A DNA stretch of 64,000 nt from the NCBI GenBank assembly GCA_934394855.1, contig CAKRRH010000003.1:1-64000 (forward strand), read 5' to 3'. The notes beneath the pieces are model-generated. The model was given only the letters and a program-made list of their open reading frames with translations, had not been told where the DNA came from and did not search any database. Origin of the DNA: an uncultured Eubacteriales bacterium. Its GTDB lineage: Bacteria > Bacillota > Clostridia > Oscillospirales > Acutalibacteraceae. Below, one piece after another: positions 1 to 7,466 of this stretch; position 1 is the first letter of the stretch; each line of letters starts with the position of its first letter. The translations under genes were made by a program, and so were the position numbers.

Positions 1-315
1 CACATATGCTCCCACAGTAGCACCATACATAGCAATCAAAACACTATGCTCCGGCAAATATTTCGCAGATGATTCTTTTATTGCTAAATCGTTAATATGC
101 TCCTCGGTTTCTTGAATGTAATTTCCAACCAGTTCTTTGGATTTCACCCAACAAATTGAACTGTCAGAATAATATTCATCATGTTTCCGCGAAGGCGTTC
201 CTCCGGATGTTGTAGCAACAACATCTCCAAGAGGTGTATCCATAGCAGAATCACAAAAAAGCCTTAAATAGAGCACATGCAGTTGCTGAAGTAAATTATT
301 GTTTATAGAAAGGAA
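1..315 (-). pseudogene. HsdS-like specificity fragment, no start codon context, runs off the left edge
   Basis: Reading the minus strand from 315 down to 1 gives an open frame with no stop. It contains TSGGTPSRKHDEYY, WVKSKEL, and SSAKYLPEHSVLIAMYGATVG, which are hallmark segments of a type I restriction specificity-subunit target-recognition domain. The residues just before it (LLQQLHVLYLRLF) look like the helical spacer that precedes such a domain. A stop codon lies at 316-318, and the only ATG (241-243) has no ribosome site near it, so this piece probably cannot be translated by itself. It points away from hsdR at 1082. That fits a silent hsdS cassette used for recombinational switching, or a truncated copy. 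The 3' end is outside the window. The HsdS assignment is firm; silence is inferred. Confidence 0.8.
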
Positions 316-322
316 TCATTAT

Positions 323-1066
323 ATGTCAAAAGTTAGTGTTGATATCGAATACATAAAATCAAAACTAAAAGATATTGGATATGAAATTTCAGATTGTGTA
401 GAAAGAGAAAACAACGGTGTAAATTGGCAACTGAAATTTAGTAATAGTGGTGCAATTGTTACCATATATGATTCTAACAGAACAAAAAACACTGTTGTTA
501 ATGGTAAAACAGACAAAGATGAAAAAGATTCTTTGAAATTCATAGTTGATTCGTTAAAAGCAAAAGAATTACAAATTGACCCATTAAATGTTGAAATTGT
601 TGAAATGATACGAAGTCGAAAAGAAGATTACTATTATGACTTCAAACAAATCCCACACGGAAACAACGAGGACTTGCTTCACGACATTTTATGCTTGTCA
701 AATAATATAGAAAACAGAGATGCTTACTTGGTTCTCGGTGTAACAGATGACTATAATGTTATAGGTGTTGATACAAACTGGAAATCAAATAATATTTTTG
801 ATTTTTTAAGAACTCAACAGTTTGCAGGAGATCATCTGCCAGAAATTGAAGTTAAAAACTTGTTTTATAAATATATGCGAATAGTTGTGATAAAATGCAA
901 GAGCTCTAAATATGTACCGTTTTACTTAACCAAACGCTATCGTGGAATTAATGAAAACCAAATATATACTCGCTTAGGAGATACAAACACGCCCAAAAAC
1001 CAAAGCGCTAGTTATAGTGATATTGAAAAATTATGGCGCTTTCATTTTGAAAGAGAAAAAGAATGA
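323..1066 (+). CDS. AlbA_2/Schlafen-like ATP-binding domain protein in restriction island
   Basis: 247 residues from ATG 323; the AGGA at 311-314 supports this start over the upstream in-frame TTG at 299. The C-terminal two thirds (from about residue 95) carries an AlbA_2 (Schlafen AAA_4-like, Pfam PF04326) pattern: EDYYYDFKQIPH, a following LLHDILCLSN helix, YLVLGVTDDY..IGVD, and a conserved tail IYTRLGDTNTP. The first ~90 residues include LKFSNSGAIVTIYD and a later VNGK, resembling the TBP-like fold seen at the N terminus of RNase HIII; this is a weaker inference. The gene lies 15 bp upstream of hsdR in the same orientation and is probably co-transcribed with it. Such proteins often sit inside type I R-M loci; whether this one modulates the system or is an independent defence component is unknown. 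Confidence 0.72.
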   Translation: MSKVSVDIEYIKSKLKDIGYEISDCVERENNGVNWQLKFSNSGAIVTIYDSNRTKNTVVNGKTDKDEKDSLKFIVDSLKAKELQIDPLNVEIVEMIRSRKEDYYYDFKQIPHGNNEDLLHDILCLSNNIENRDAYLVLGVTDDYNVIGVDTNWKSNNIFDFLRTQQFAGDHLPEIEVKNLFYKYMRIVVIKCKSSKYVPFYLTKRYRGINENQIYTRLGDTNTPKNQSASYSDIEKLWRFHFEREKE

Positions 1067-1081
1067 TAAGGAGAAACGAAA

Positions 1082-4000
1082 ATGCCGGGATTATATACCG
1101 AAGCCGATTATGAAAACTCAGTAATCGAGCTGTTTAAAAATGATTTGGGATACGAGTACGCATACGGTCCCGATATTGAAAGAGACTTTTACAGTCCGTT
1201 ATATGAGGAAGTTCTGCTTGACTCTTTGTACCGTTTGAACAGAGAGTTACCTGATGATGCCATTCTGGACGCATTATTCAAACTAAAGAATTTTGAAAAC
1301 GGAGAACTTGTGCAGAAAAACGCTGTTTTTATGGACTATCTGCAAAATGGTATCCCGGTTAGATATTTTGTTGACGGTGAGGAGCGTTCCTCTATCGTCT
1401 ATCTCGTTGACTACAAAAATCCCGACAATAACTCCTTTATCGTTGCTAACCAATGGACTTTTATTGAGAACAGTAATAAACGCCCCGATGTAATTCTCTT
1501 TTTGAACGGCTTGCCGGTTGTACTTGTTGAATTAAAATCTCCATCTCGCGAGGATACGGACGCATCCGAAGCATACAGGCAACTTCGTAACTATATGATT
1601 GAGATACCGTCAATGTTTGTATATAACGCTATCTGCGTTATGAGTGACCAATTGACCTCAAAAGCAGGTACGATCACCTCCGGTGAAGACCGCTTTATGG
1701 AGTGGAAAACAAAAGACGGCGACTATGAAAATACGCAGCATGCACAGTTTGATACTTTCTTTGAGGGTATGTTCCAAAAGGCACGACTGCTTGATATAAT
1801 CAAAAACTTTATTTGCTTTTCTAACGAGGGTATAAACTCGTTTAAGATACTCGCAGGGTATCATCAATATTTTGCGGTCAGAAAAGCGATTGAATCTACA
1901 AAGCACGCTACCGTTACCGATGGTAAGGGCGGTGTGTTCTGGCATACACAAGGAAGCGGAAAATCGCTGTCTATGGTGTTCTATGCTCATTTGTTGCAAG
2001 AAGCGTTGGACAGCCCGACGATTGTTGTTATCACAGACAGAAACGACCTTGACGACCAGCTTTACGGTCAGTTTGCAAAGTGCAAAGACTTTTTAAGGCA
2101 AGAGCCGGTACACGCAACTTGCAGAAAACTGACAGAAACTTCGGGTAAAAATGATGTCGGACTAAAGGACTGGCTAGATGGCAGACAGGCAAATGGCATT
2201 ATCTTTACCACGATGCAAAAATTTGAAGAATCACACGAGCCGTTATCTGAACGCCACAATATTATTGTTATGGCTGATGAAGCACACAGAGGTCAATATG
2301 GACTTACTGAAACCGTAGATGCAAAAACCGGTAAGGTTAAAATAGGAACTGCTCGCATTATTCGTAATTCACTTCCTAATGCTACATATATCGGCTTTAC
2401 AGGCACTCCTATTTCGTCTAAAGACCGCAGTACCCGTGAAGTATTCGGTGACTATATCGACATTTACGATATGACACAAGCTGTTGAAGACGGAGCTACT
2501 CGCCCTGTTTATTATGAAAGCCGTGTTATCAAGCTTAATCTTGATGAAGCAACATTGAAGCTGATTGACAAAGAATATGATATTATGGCTTTAAATGCCG
2601 ATGAAGAAGTTGTTGAAAAGAGCAAACGAGAACTTGGTCAGATGGAAGCAATACTCGGCAACGATAACACTATCAATTCGCTTGTAAGCGATATACTCGA
2701 CCACTACGAGAACAACAGAGAAAACCTGCTGACAGGCAAGGCAATGATTGTTGCTTACTCTCGCCCTATTGCTATGAAAATTTACAAGCGTATTTTAGAG
2801 TTGCGCCCAGCTTGGACGGAAAAGGTAGCGGTTGTAATGACTTCCGGAAACAACGACCCGGAAGAATGGCGTGAGATAATCGGCAACAAGCACCACAAGG
2901 ACGAGCTTGCAAAGAAATTCAAAGACAACAACAGCCCGCTTAAAATTGCAATCGTTGTAGATATGTGGTTAACAGGCTTTGACGTGCCGTCACTTGCAAC
3001 GATGTATGTTTACAAGCCGATGTCTGGGCACAACCTTATGCAGGCTATTGCCCGTGTAAACCGTGTATTCCGTGACAAAGAGGGCGGTCTTGTTGTTGAC
3101 TATGTGGGTATTGCAACAGCACTCAAAAAGGCAATGAACGATTACACCGCCCGTGATAAAAAGAATTACGGTGACACTGACGTTGCAAAGGTTGCATTCC
3201 CAAAATTCCAAGAAAAGCTGTCCGTATGCCGTGATAAGTTCCACGGATTTGATTATTCCAAGTTCCAAACTGGCACAGACCTTGAAAGGTCTAAGACTAT
3301 CAGCGGCGCTGTCAACTTCATTATGGGCAGAGAAAAAGTTGATGATAAAGACTCATTTGTCAAAGAAGCACTTATGCTTCATCAGGCATTGTCCCTCTGC
3401 TCCTCTATGGTTGATGAGGACGACCGTATCGAAGCAGCGTTCTTTGATGCTGTTCGTGTGCTTGTTCTCAGGCTTACCAACACCGGTGTCGGCAAAAAAA
3501 TATCCTTGCCCGAAATGAACGCAAGAATAAATGAACTTCTCAAACAAAGCATTAAAAGCGACGGAGTAATCAACCTTTTCTCAGATATTAAAGAGGAATT
3601 CTCTCTCTTTGACCCAAAATTCTTGCAAGAAGTTGCGAATATGAAAGAAAAGAACCTTGCCGTTGAGCTTTTGAAAAAGTTGATTGCAGAGCAGGTTTAT
3701 GTTTACCGCAGGATAAATGTGGTCAAGTCTGAAAAGTTCAGCGAAATTATGCAACGTTCGCTCAATGCATATTTGAACGGTATGCTGACCAACGAAGAAG
3801 TCATTGAAGAAATGCTGAAACTGGCAAAGCAGATTGCAGCAGCACAAAAAGAGGGTGACCAACTTGGACTTACAGCCGATGAGCTTGCATTCTACGATGC
3901 CCTCACAAAGCCGCAGGCAATCAAAGATTTTTACGAAAATGACGAACTCATTGCCATTACAAAAGAGCTTGCCGATACGCTCCGCAGAAACAAGACGATT

Positions 4001-4156
4001 GACTGGCAAAAGCGTGAGTCGGCAAGAGCAAAAATGCGTATGCTTATCAAAAAGCTTTTGAAGAAGCATAAATATCCGCCTGAAGGCATGGAAGATGCTG
4101 TCCAGACAGTTATGACCCAGTGCGAACTTTGGACAGATAACATGATGGAAATGTAA
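1082..4156 (+). CDS. hsdR: Type I restriction enzyme R subunit
   Basis: 1024 residues, full length for HsdR. The motor subunit translocates DNA and cleaves it when bound to an HsdM/HsdS complex. The N-terminal PD-(D/E)XK nuclease is visible as RPDVILFLNGLPVVLVELKSP at about residues 133-151. Helicase motifs follow: Walker A HTQGSGKSLSM (~287), DRNDLDDQL (~320), DEAHRG (~398), TGTPI (~440), and a C-terminal motif VI-like region AIARVNRVFRD (~658). The start is set by AAGGAG at 1070. hsdM and an intact hsdS are not in the window and should lie to the left. Codons appear intact throughout, so this subunit looks functional. Confidence 0.95.
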   Translation: MPGLYTEADYENSVIELFKNDLGYEYAYGPDIERDFYSPLYEEVLLDSLYRLNRELPDDAILDALFKLKNFENGELVQKNAVFMDYLQNGIPVRYFVDGEERSSIVYLVDYKNPDNNSFIVANQWTFIENSNKRPDVILFLNGLPVVLVELKSPSREDTDASEAYRQLRNYMIEIPSMFVYNAICVMSDQLTSKAGTITSGEDRFMEWKTKDGDYENTQHAQFDTFFEGMFQKARLLDIIKNFICFSNEGINSFKILAGYHQYFAVRKAIESTKHATVTDGKGGVFWHTQGSGKSLSMVFYAHLLQEALDSPTIVVITDRNDLDDQLYGQFAKCKDFLRQEPVHATCRKLTETSGKNDVGLKDWLDGRQANGIIFTTMQKFEESHEPLSERHNIIVMADEAHRGQYGLTETVDAKTGKVKIGTARIIRNSLPNATYIGFTGTPISSKDRSTREVFGDYIDIYDMTQAVEDGATRPVYYESRVIKLNLDEATLKLIDKEYDIMALNADEEVVEKSKRELGQMEAILGNDNTINSLVSDILDHYENNRENLLTGKAMIVAYSRPIAMKIYKRILELRPAWTEKVAVVMTSGNNDPEEWREIIGNKHHKDELAKKFKDNNSPLKIAIVVDMWLTGFDVPSLATMYVYKPMSGHNLMQAIARVNRVFRDKEGGLVVDYVGIATALKKAMNDYTARDKKNYGDTDVAKVAFPKFQEKLSVCRDKFHGFDYSKFQTGTDLERSKTISGAVNFIMGREKVDDKDSFVKEALMLHQALSLCSSMVDEDDRIEAAFFDAVRVLVLRLTNTGVGKKISLPEMNARINELLKQSIKSDGVINLFSDIKEEFSLFDPKFLQEVANMKEKNLAVELLKKLIAEQVYVYRRINVVKSEKFSEIMQRSLNAYLNGMLTNEEVIEEMLKLAKQIAAAQKEGDQLGLTADELAFYDALTKPQAIKDFYENDELIAITKELADTLRRNKTIDWQKRESARAKMRMLIKKLLKKHKYPPEGMEDAVQTVMTQCELWTDNMMEM

Positions 4157-4223
4157 ATCGAAAAATTAGAATTGATTAAAAGTAAAACTGTATGAGCTGT
4201 GAAATAATAAAAGCAACAGCCTG

Positions 4224-4258
4224 AAGTGACATCCAAAGTGACAATAAGATGTCACTTT
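4224..4258 (+). terminator. Mutually exclusive hairpins downstream of hsdR
   Basis: Two nested inverted repeats overlap: AAGTGACATC (4224-4233) pairs with GATGTCACTT (4249-4258), and AAAGTGAC (4235-4242) pairs with GTCACTTT (4251-4258). Only one can form at a time. No strong T-run follows, so it may be a weak terminator or an RNA stabiliser at the end of the hsdR transcript. Confidence 0.4.
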
Positions 4259-4339
4259 GGTGAGCTGAAATAAAAATGCATTTAGGTTTATTCCTAATTC
4301 CTTTAACACATAAGGTGAACGTATATACTAATCGTTAAG

Positions 4340-4368
4340 TTGAATTCTAATCAAAAAAATGTTATAAT
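4340..4368 (+). promoter_or_regulatory. Sigma-A promoter for small ORF 4414-4539
   Basis: TTGAAT at 4340-4345 and TATAAT at 4363-4368 are separated by exactly 17 bp. The 5' UTR would be about 38 nt, leading into a GAGG ribosome site. Confidence 0.7.
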
Positions 4369-4413
4369 AAATACATAAATCTTACGAGAAATTTTAGTTT
4401 TTAGAGGTGAAAT

Positions 4414-4539
4414 ATGGCGCTTGAAATTATCGATAAATGCCTAAAACAACTTTCAAGGGTGAAGAATTATAAAATTCATACCGAAATGGTTTTACTATTA
4501 TTTGTCACTATTTCTTGCAGTGGGGTGCATTATATTTGA
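4414..4539 (+). CDS. Small hypothetical protein, 41 residues
   Basis: ATG 4414 to TGA 4537-4539 encodes 41 residues beginning MALEIIDKCLKQLS and ending with a hydrophobic stretch (MVLLLFVTISCSGVHYI). It has a near-perfect promoter (4340-4368) and a GAGG ribosome site at 4404-4407, six bases before the ATG. No family is recognised. It may be a real small protein of the island, such as a membrane-associated peptide, or the 5' remnant of a larger gene cut by the rearrangements next to it. A terminator follows at 4616. Confidence 0.45.
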   Translation: MALEIIDKCLKQLSRVKNYKIHTEMVLLLFVTISCSGVHYI

Positions 4540-4615
4540 GTTATGATACATCTCAATTTTCAAGAGCATCAAAAAAGCATCAATTTTCAACAAAAACTAT
4601 AATGAAAAAAACGAA

Positions 4616-4646
4616 CAGCACTTTCAAATCCTGAAAGTGCTGTTTT
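4616..4646 (+). terminator. Rho-independent terminator
   Basis: Perfect 11-bp stem CAGCACTTTCA (4616-4626) / TGAAAGTGCTG (4632-4642) with an AATCC loop, followed by TTTT. It would end transcription from the 4340 promoter. Confidence 0.75.
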
Positions 4647-4707
4647 AATGCGGATTTTGATGGGGACTGTATTTTAACACGCGGCTTAACTGAAAGCGTG
4701 CTTTTCG

Positions 4708-4752
4708 CTCCAAAACCACGTGCCGAGGGTTCAAGTCCTTCTGCCCCTGCCA
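4708..4752 (+). repeat. 3' half of a tRNA-Trp(CCA)-like gene, attachment-site scar 1
   Basis: The sequence runs from an anticodon-loop-like CTCCAAAACC (anticodon CCA) through a T-arm (GAGGG, TTCAAGT, CCTTC) and the acceptor 3' strand TGCCCCT, then G and CCA. This is what the 3' half of a Clostridia tRNA-Trp looks like. The 5' half is missing: the expected AGGGGCA acceptor strand and D-arm are absent, and the bases before CTCCAAAACC do not pair with those after it. It is therefore not a functional tRNA. It fits the 3' duplicate left when an element integrates into tRNA-Trp, with the intact gene expected to the left of the window. Confidence 0.65.
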
Positions 4753-4761
4753 AAATAAAAT

Positions 4762-4782
4762 GACACTTTCGAGTGTCTTTTT
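4762..4782 (+). terminator. Terminator behind tRNA scar 1
   Basis: GACACT-TTCG-AGTGTC stem-loop (4762-4777) followed by TTTTTA. It probably is the original tRNA-Trp terminator carried with the duplicated 3' end. Confidence 0.75.
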
Positions 4783-4954
4783 ATTTTTGTTGGTAAAATG
4801 GCTTATCCGAGGCACGTGGAACGTGCCGGGCATCGTCGCCGAAACGCTGCCTGTGGCAGATGAAGTGAGGCGAGGATTGCGCCGCGGTCAAAATTTATCG
4901 CCGCTTTAGCGCGATATTAAATTTTGGGCACCGCAAGAGGGGTTGCTCTGCAAC

Positions 4955-4977
4955 TTCAAGTCCTTCTGCCCCTGCCA
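4955..4977 (+). repeat. tRNA 3'-end attachment-site scar 2
   Basis: 23 bases identical to 4730-4752, covering the T-loop, the 3' acceptor strand and CCA. The identity stops abruptly upstream in the T-arm. A terminator hairpin follows, as after scar 1. Confidence 0.65.
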
Positions 4978-4983
4978 TAAAAA

Positions 4984-5014
4984 ATGCATTTCACTTTTGT
5001 GAGATGCATTTTTT
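4984..5014 (+). terminator. Terminator behind tRNA scar 2
   Basis: ATGCATTTCAC / GTGAGATGCAT stem with a TTTT loop (one mismatch), then TTTTTT. Confidence 0.75.
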
Positions 5015-5171
5015 CATTGCGAGTATAATGGACTTGAACCCGTGAGGGTCTGAGCGTTAATAAAACAGTCCAGCGGACTGTTTTTAGCGAGGAGCGGCAA
5101 GGTGGGTACTGTTGCGAAGCAACGGTCACCGAGCCATCAGTATGCTTAGGCGAAGCCCAAAGCATACGCCT

Positions 5172-5187
5172 AGTCCTTCTGCCCCTG
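5172..5187 (+). repeat. tRNA 3'-end attachment-site scar 3
   Basis: Sixteen bases, AGTCCTTCTGCCCCTG, match scars 1 and 2. Here CCA is changed to ACA. The next 10 bases lead into the stop codon of the GH28-like gene, so this scar marks the chromosomal side of the junction. Confidence 0.55.
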
Positions 5188-5197
5188 ACATAAAAAG

Positions 5198-6559
5198 CTA
5201 AATAGCATCACATACAAATTCTTTATCGGTTAAAACAAGAATCTTATCTTTTTCAACTCCGTCAAGTTTATTAATATCAATTTTGCCTGCCTTTGTATAT
5301 GATTCAATGAAAGCGTAGCCTTTGAAATTCTTTATCATCACATTGTCAAAAACAAATCTACCAAAATTGCCTGCCTTAATAAAAGGCTTTTCTTCATACC
5401 CGTCACGATATTTAAATTCCACGTTTTTGAACGATACTTCAAAATCAACGCTTGAGTCTCCGAAGCATATGCTTCCCAAACTGATATTCTCCGCTTTAAT
5501 ATTCTCGAAATGAATATCCTCTGCAGGCATACCTTTTTGCCAAGGTTCATTTCCCGACAGATTCAAATGAAGAAATCTGTCTGCATTTTTTACTGTGCAA
5601 TCCCTAAACACAATGTTTTTTGGTTTTCGACGGATTTTTGTAGATTCATCTATAAAATATGTAAACATACTCAACATATTTTTACGTGTATTTGGAGAAT
5701 CGTCTACATTATTACGCTTTTCCTCAACCGTAAGAGAATATCTAAAAGGATATTCGCAAGGGCCGTAAAAATCAGATTTTTCCACAAGTATGTTTTGTCC
5801 TCCGAACCTGAATGCACTGCATGCCGAACTAAAAACACAATCATGCGCATATACATTGCAATTATCAAATCCGGCAACACAATCGTCGCCTGTTTTCAAT
5901 GTACAATTTTTGATCTCAACTTCATCACATTTTCTGACATGAATTCCGTCGTGTCCGCCAAGAACGGTTACATTATCAAACAAAATATTATTACTTGAAA
6001 AAATTGCATGAGCCCAGTTTGCGCTACGCTTAATCGTGTAGCCTTTGAAGGTCAAGTTATTGCAATAATGCATATCAATGCAATGCGGTCCTCTGAATTC
6101 TTCTTCCCCTTCTACATCATAACAATTTCTTCCGTCTAAAACAGAGTTTTTTTCGCCTATAATTGAAATATCATGTGCATTGACAGCACGTATTAAGCCG
6201 TAATTCCAATATGATCCGGCAGTATCAATATGATGATAGCCCTGCTCAACAGTTCTTTCGGGAATAGGAAACCAATGATACATTGTTTTCTCAGATTCAG
6301 GCAACGGTTCAAGCTTATCTTCAAAAATATTTAAATAATCATGGGGATCCAAGCTGCCGTATATTTTAGCATTTTCAAGCAAATGAAATGTGATTCCGCT
6401 TCTGAGTCTGATATCACCGCAAATGTATTCTCCTTCAGGGACAATTACTTCTCCGCCTCCGTTTAAATAACAAAAATCAATCGCTTTTTGGAAAGCGCTT
6501 GTTTGTAGTTTTGTATCATTCGGTATCGCACCGAAATCCTTTACACTTATAACATTCAT
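5198..6559 (-). CDS. Glycoside hydrolase family 28-like (polygalacturonase fold) protein
   Basis: 453 residues of right-handed beta-helix type. The N terminus VISVKDFGAIPND...SAFQKAID is the pectate-lyase/GH28 superfamily opening, where bacterial enzymes often start without a signal peptide. Catalytic-region equivalents are GGHDGIHVRKC (~200), TGDDCVAG (~223, the conserved Asp pair) and SACSAFRFGG (~248), in place of the usual GHG and RIK segments. Later repeats (VFRDCTVKNADRF, FENIKAENISLGS) continue the helix. No secretion signal is seen, so it is probably cytoplasmic and acts on imported oligosaccharides. Its own promoter is at 6593-6621 and GGAGG precedes the ATG. The exact substrate cannot be told. 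Confidence 0.8.
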   Translation of the reverse strand: MNVISVKDFGAIPNDTKLQTSAFQKAIDFCYLNGGGEVIVPEGEYICGDIRLRSGITFHLLENAKIYGSLDPHDYLNIFEDKLEPLPESEKTMYHWFPIPERTVEQGYHHIDTAGSYWNYGLIRAVNAHDISIIGEKNSVLDGRNCYDVEGEEEFRGPHCIDMHYCNNLTFKGYTIKRSANWAHAIFSSNNILFDNVTVLGGHDGIHVRKCDEVEIKNCTLKTGDDCVAGFDNCNVYAHDCVFSSACSAFRFGGQNILVEKSDFYGPCEYPFRYSLTVEEKRNNVDDSPNTRKNMLSMFTYFIDESTKIRRKPKNIVFRDCTVKNADRFLHLNLSGNEPWQKGMPAEDIHFENIKAENISLGSICFGDSSVDFEVSFKNVEFKYRDGYEEKPFIKAGNFGRFVFDNVMIKNFKGYAFIESYTKAGKIDINKLDGVEKDKILVLTDKEFVCDAI

Positions 6560-6592
6560 AGAAAGCCTCCGAAAAATATATTAGGTAAATCT

Positions 6593-6621
6593 ATTATACA
6601 TCATTTTTTCGGACTATTCAA
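6593..6621 (-). promoter_or_regulatory. Sigma-A promoter of the GH28-like gene
   Basis: On the minus strand TTGAAT (6616-6621) and TATAAT (6593-6598) are 17 bp apart, giving a short leader before the ATG at 6559. No catabolite-repression-like site was evident. Confidence 0.7.
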
Positions 6622-6817
6622 CAAAATTGTATATTTAATACACAATTAAAACAATATCATTTCTCACTTTATAAAAATTACAATTATAAATTATCCGCTT
6701 TTTTACACAAAAACATATACAAATCTCATACTCGATGATATAATAGTCAAGAACAAGGGTTGAATATCGCAAACAACACACATAATTATATCATCATAAA
6801 AAATGCGAAGTGACAAC

Positions 6818-7420
6818 ATGAAAATCAAAAAATACACAATTAAAACGATGACGGTAATTATCGGCTCGATTATCTCGGCATATGGGATCACGCTTGCAAT
6901 AAACGCAGGATTCGGCGGCGCAACGCTTGCGGTTTTGTGGCAAGGGCTGTCGAATGTGACAGGAATTACGGTCGGTCAATCTTCTTTTGCCATCGCCGTT
7001 GTAATGATCATATTCGCATTTTTCTATGACCGCAGACAAATCAACGTCGGCACACTGCTTTATCAGGTTATTTACAGCCTGTTTGTCGATATATTTACAA
7101 AAATTCAGCTATATCCCGATAACATATGGCTTAGATTCATAATCATGGTTATCGGCGTGTGCATTTTTGCGTTCGGGGCGGGACTCTATTCTGCGGCGGA
7201 TTTCGGCAGAGGGTCATATGAAGCAGTCACATTCTCTTTGGCTGAAAAGAACGGCTGGGCGGTCAAATGGGTGCGAATGGTGCTTGATGTCATTCTTGTG
7301 GTGTTAGGCGTTTTGCTCGGCGGAAAATTCGGACTTTGCACAATAATCACGGTTTTGATTTCAGGGCCGATAATTCAATTTACTGTAAAAGTCGCAAAAA
7401 AATATATACATGACAATTAA
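6818..7420 (+). CDS. YczE/YyaS/YitT-type membrane protein
   Basis: 200 residues from ATG 6818 (a weak GAAGTG precedes it; the in-frame ATG at 6803 has no ribosome site). About five hydrophobic helices are visible, beginning MTVIIGSIISAYGITLAI. The motif NAGFGGATLAVLWQGLS, then GRGSYEAV, matches the YczE-like integral membrane family, whose function is poorly defined. The C terminus is basic (KVAKKYIHDN). It is monocistronic and followed directly by a terminator. Confidence 0.7.
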   Translation: MKIKKYTIKTMTVIIGSIISAYGITLAINAGFGGATLAVLWQGLSNVTGITVGQSSFAIAVVMIIFAFFYDRRQINVGTLLYQVIYSLFVDIFTKIQLYPDNIWLRFIIMVIGVCIFAFGAGLYSAADFGRGSYEAVTFSLAEKNGWAVKWVRMVLDVILVVLGVLLGGKFGLCTIITVLISGPIIQFTVKVAKKYIHDN

Positions 7421-7425
7421 AAAAA

Positions 7426-7446
7426 GACACCCGAAGGTGTCTTTTT
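7426..7446 (+). terminator. Terminator after YczE-like gene
   Basis: GACACC-CGAA-GGTGTC stem (7426-7441) followed by TTTTT. The A-run on the other side makes it usable for the converging permease transcript as well. Confidence 0.8.
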
Positions 7447-7466
7447 AATTATGCTATAAACAATCA

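Larger units (their letters stand above)
4790..5170. other. GC-rich palindromic filler between tRNA scars, no gene seen
   Basis: No supported ORF. Several short inverted repeats occur: GGCACGT/ACGTGCC near 4812-4828, an imperfect AAAATTTAtCGC / GCGaTATTAAATTTT pair near 4889-4926, AACAGTCC/GGACTGTT near 5063-5082, GTTGC/GCAAC near 5110-5122, and GTATGCTT/AAGCATAC near 5139-5168. An inverted 12-base T-arm copy, GGACTTGAACCC, lies at 5030-5041. Base composition is higher in GC than the neighbouring genes. Confidence 0.5.

Noticed and set aside
4660..4752. Complete tRNA gene ending at CCA 4752
   Set aside because: No matching 5' acceptor strand, D-arm or 5' anticodon stem can be found; only the 3' half is present.
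5095..5130. T-box-like string (AAGGTGGGTACTG near 5099)
   Set aside because: It lacks the full AGGGTGGnACCGCG core, a specifier loop and a downstream aminoacyl-tRNA or amino acid gene in the right direction.
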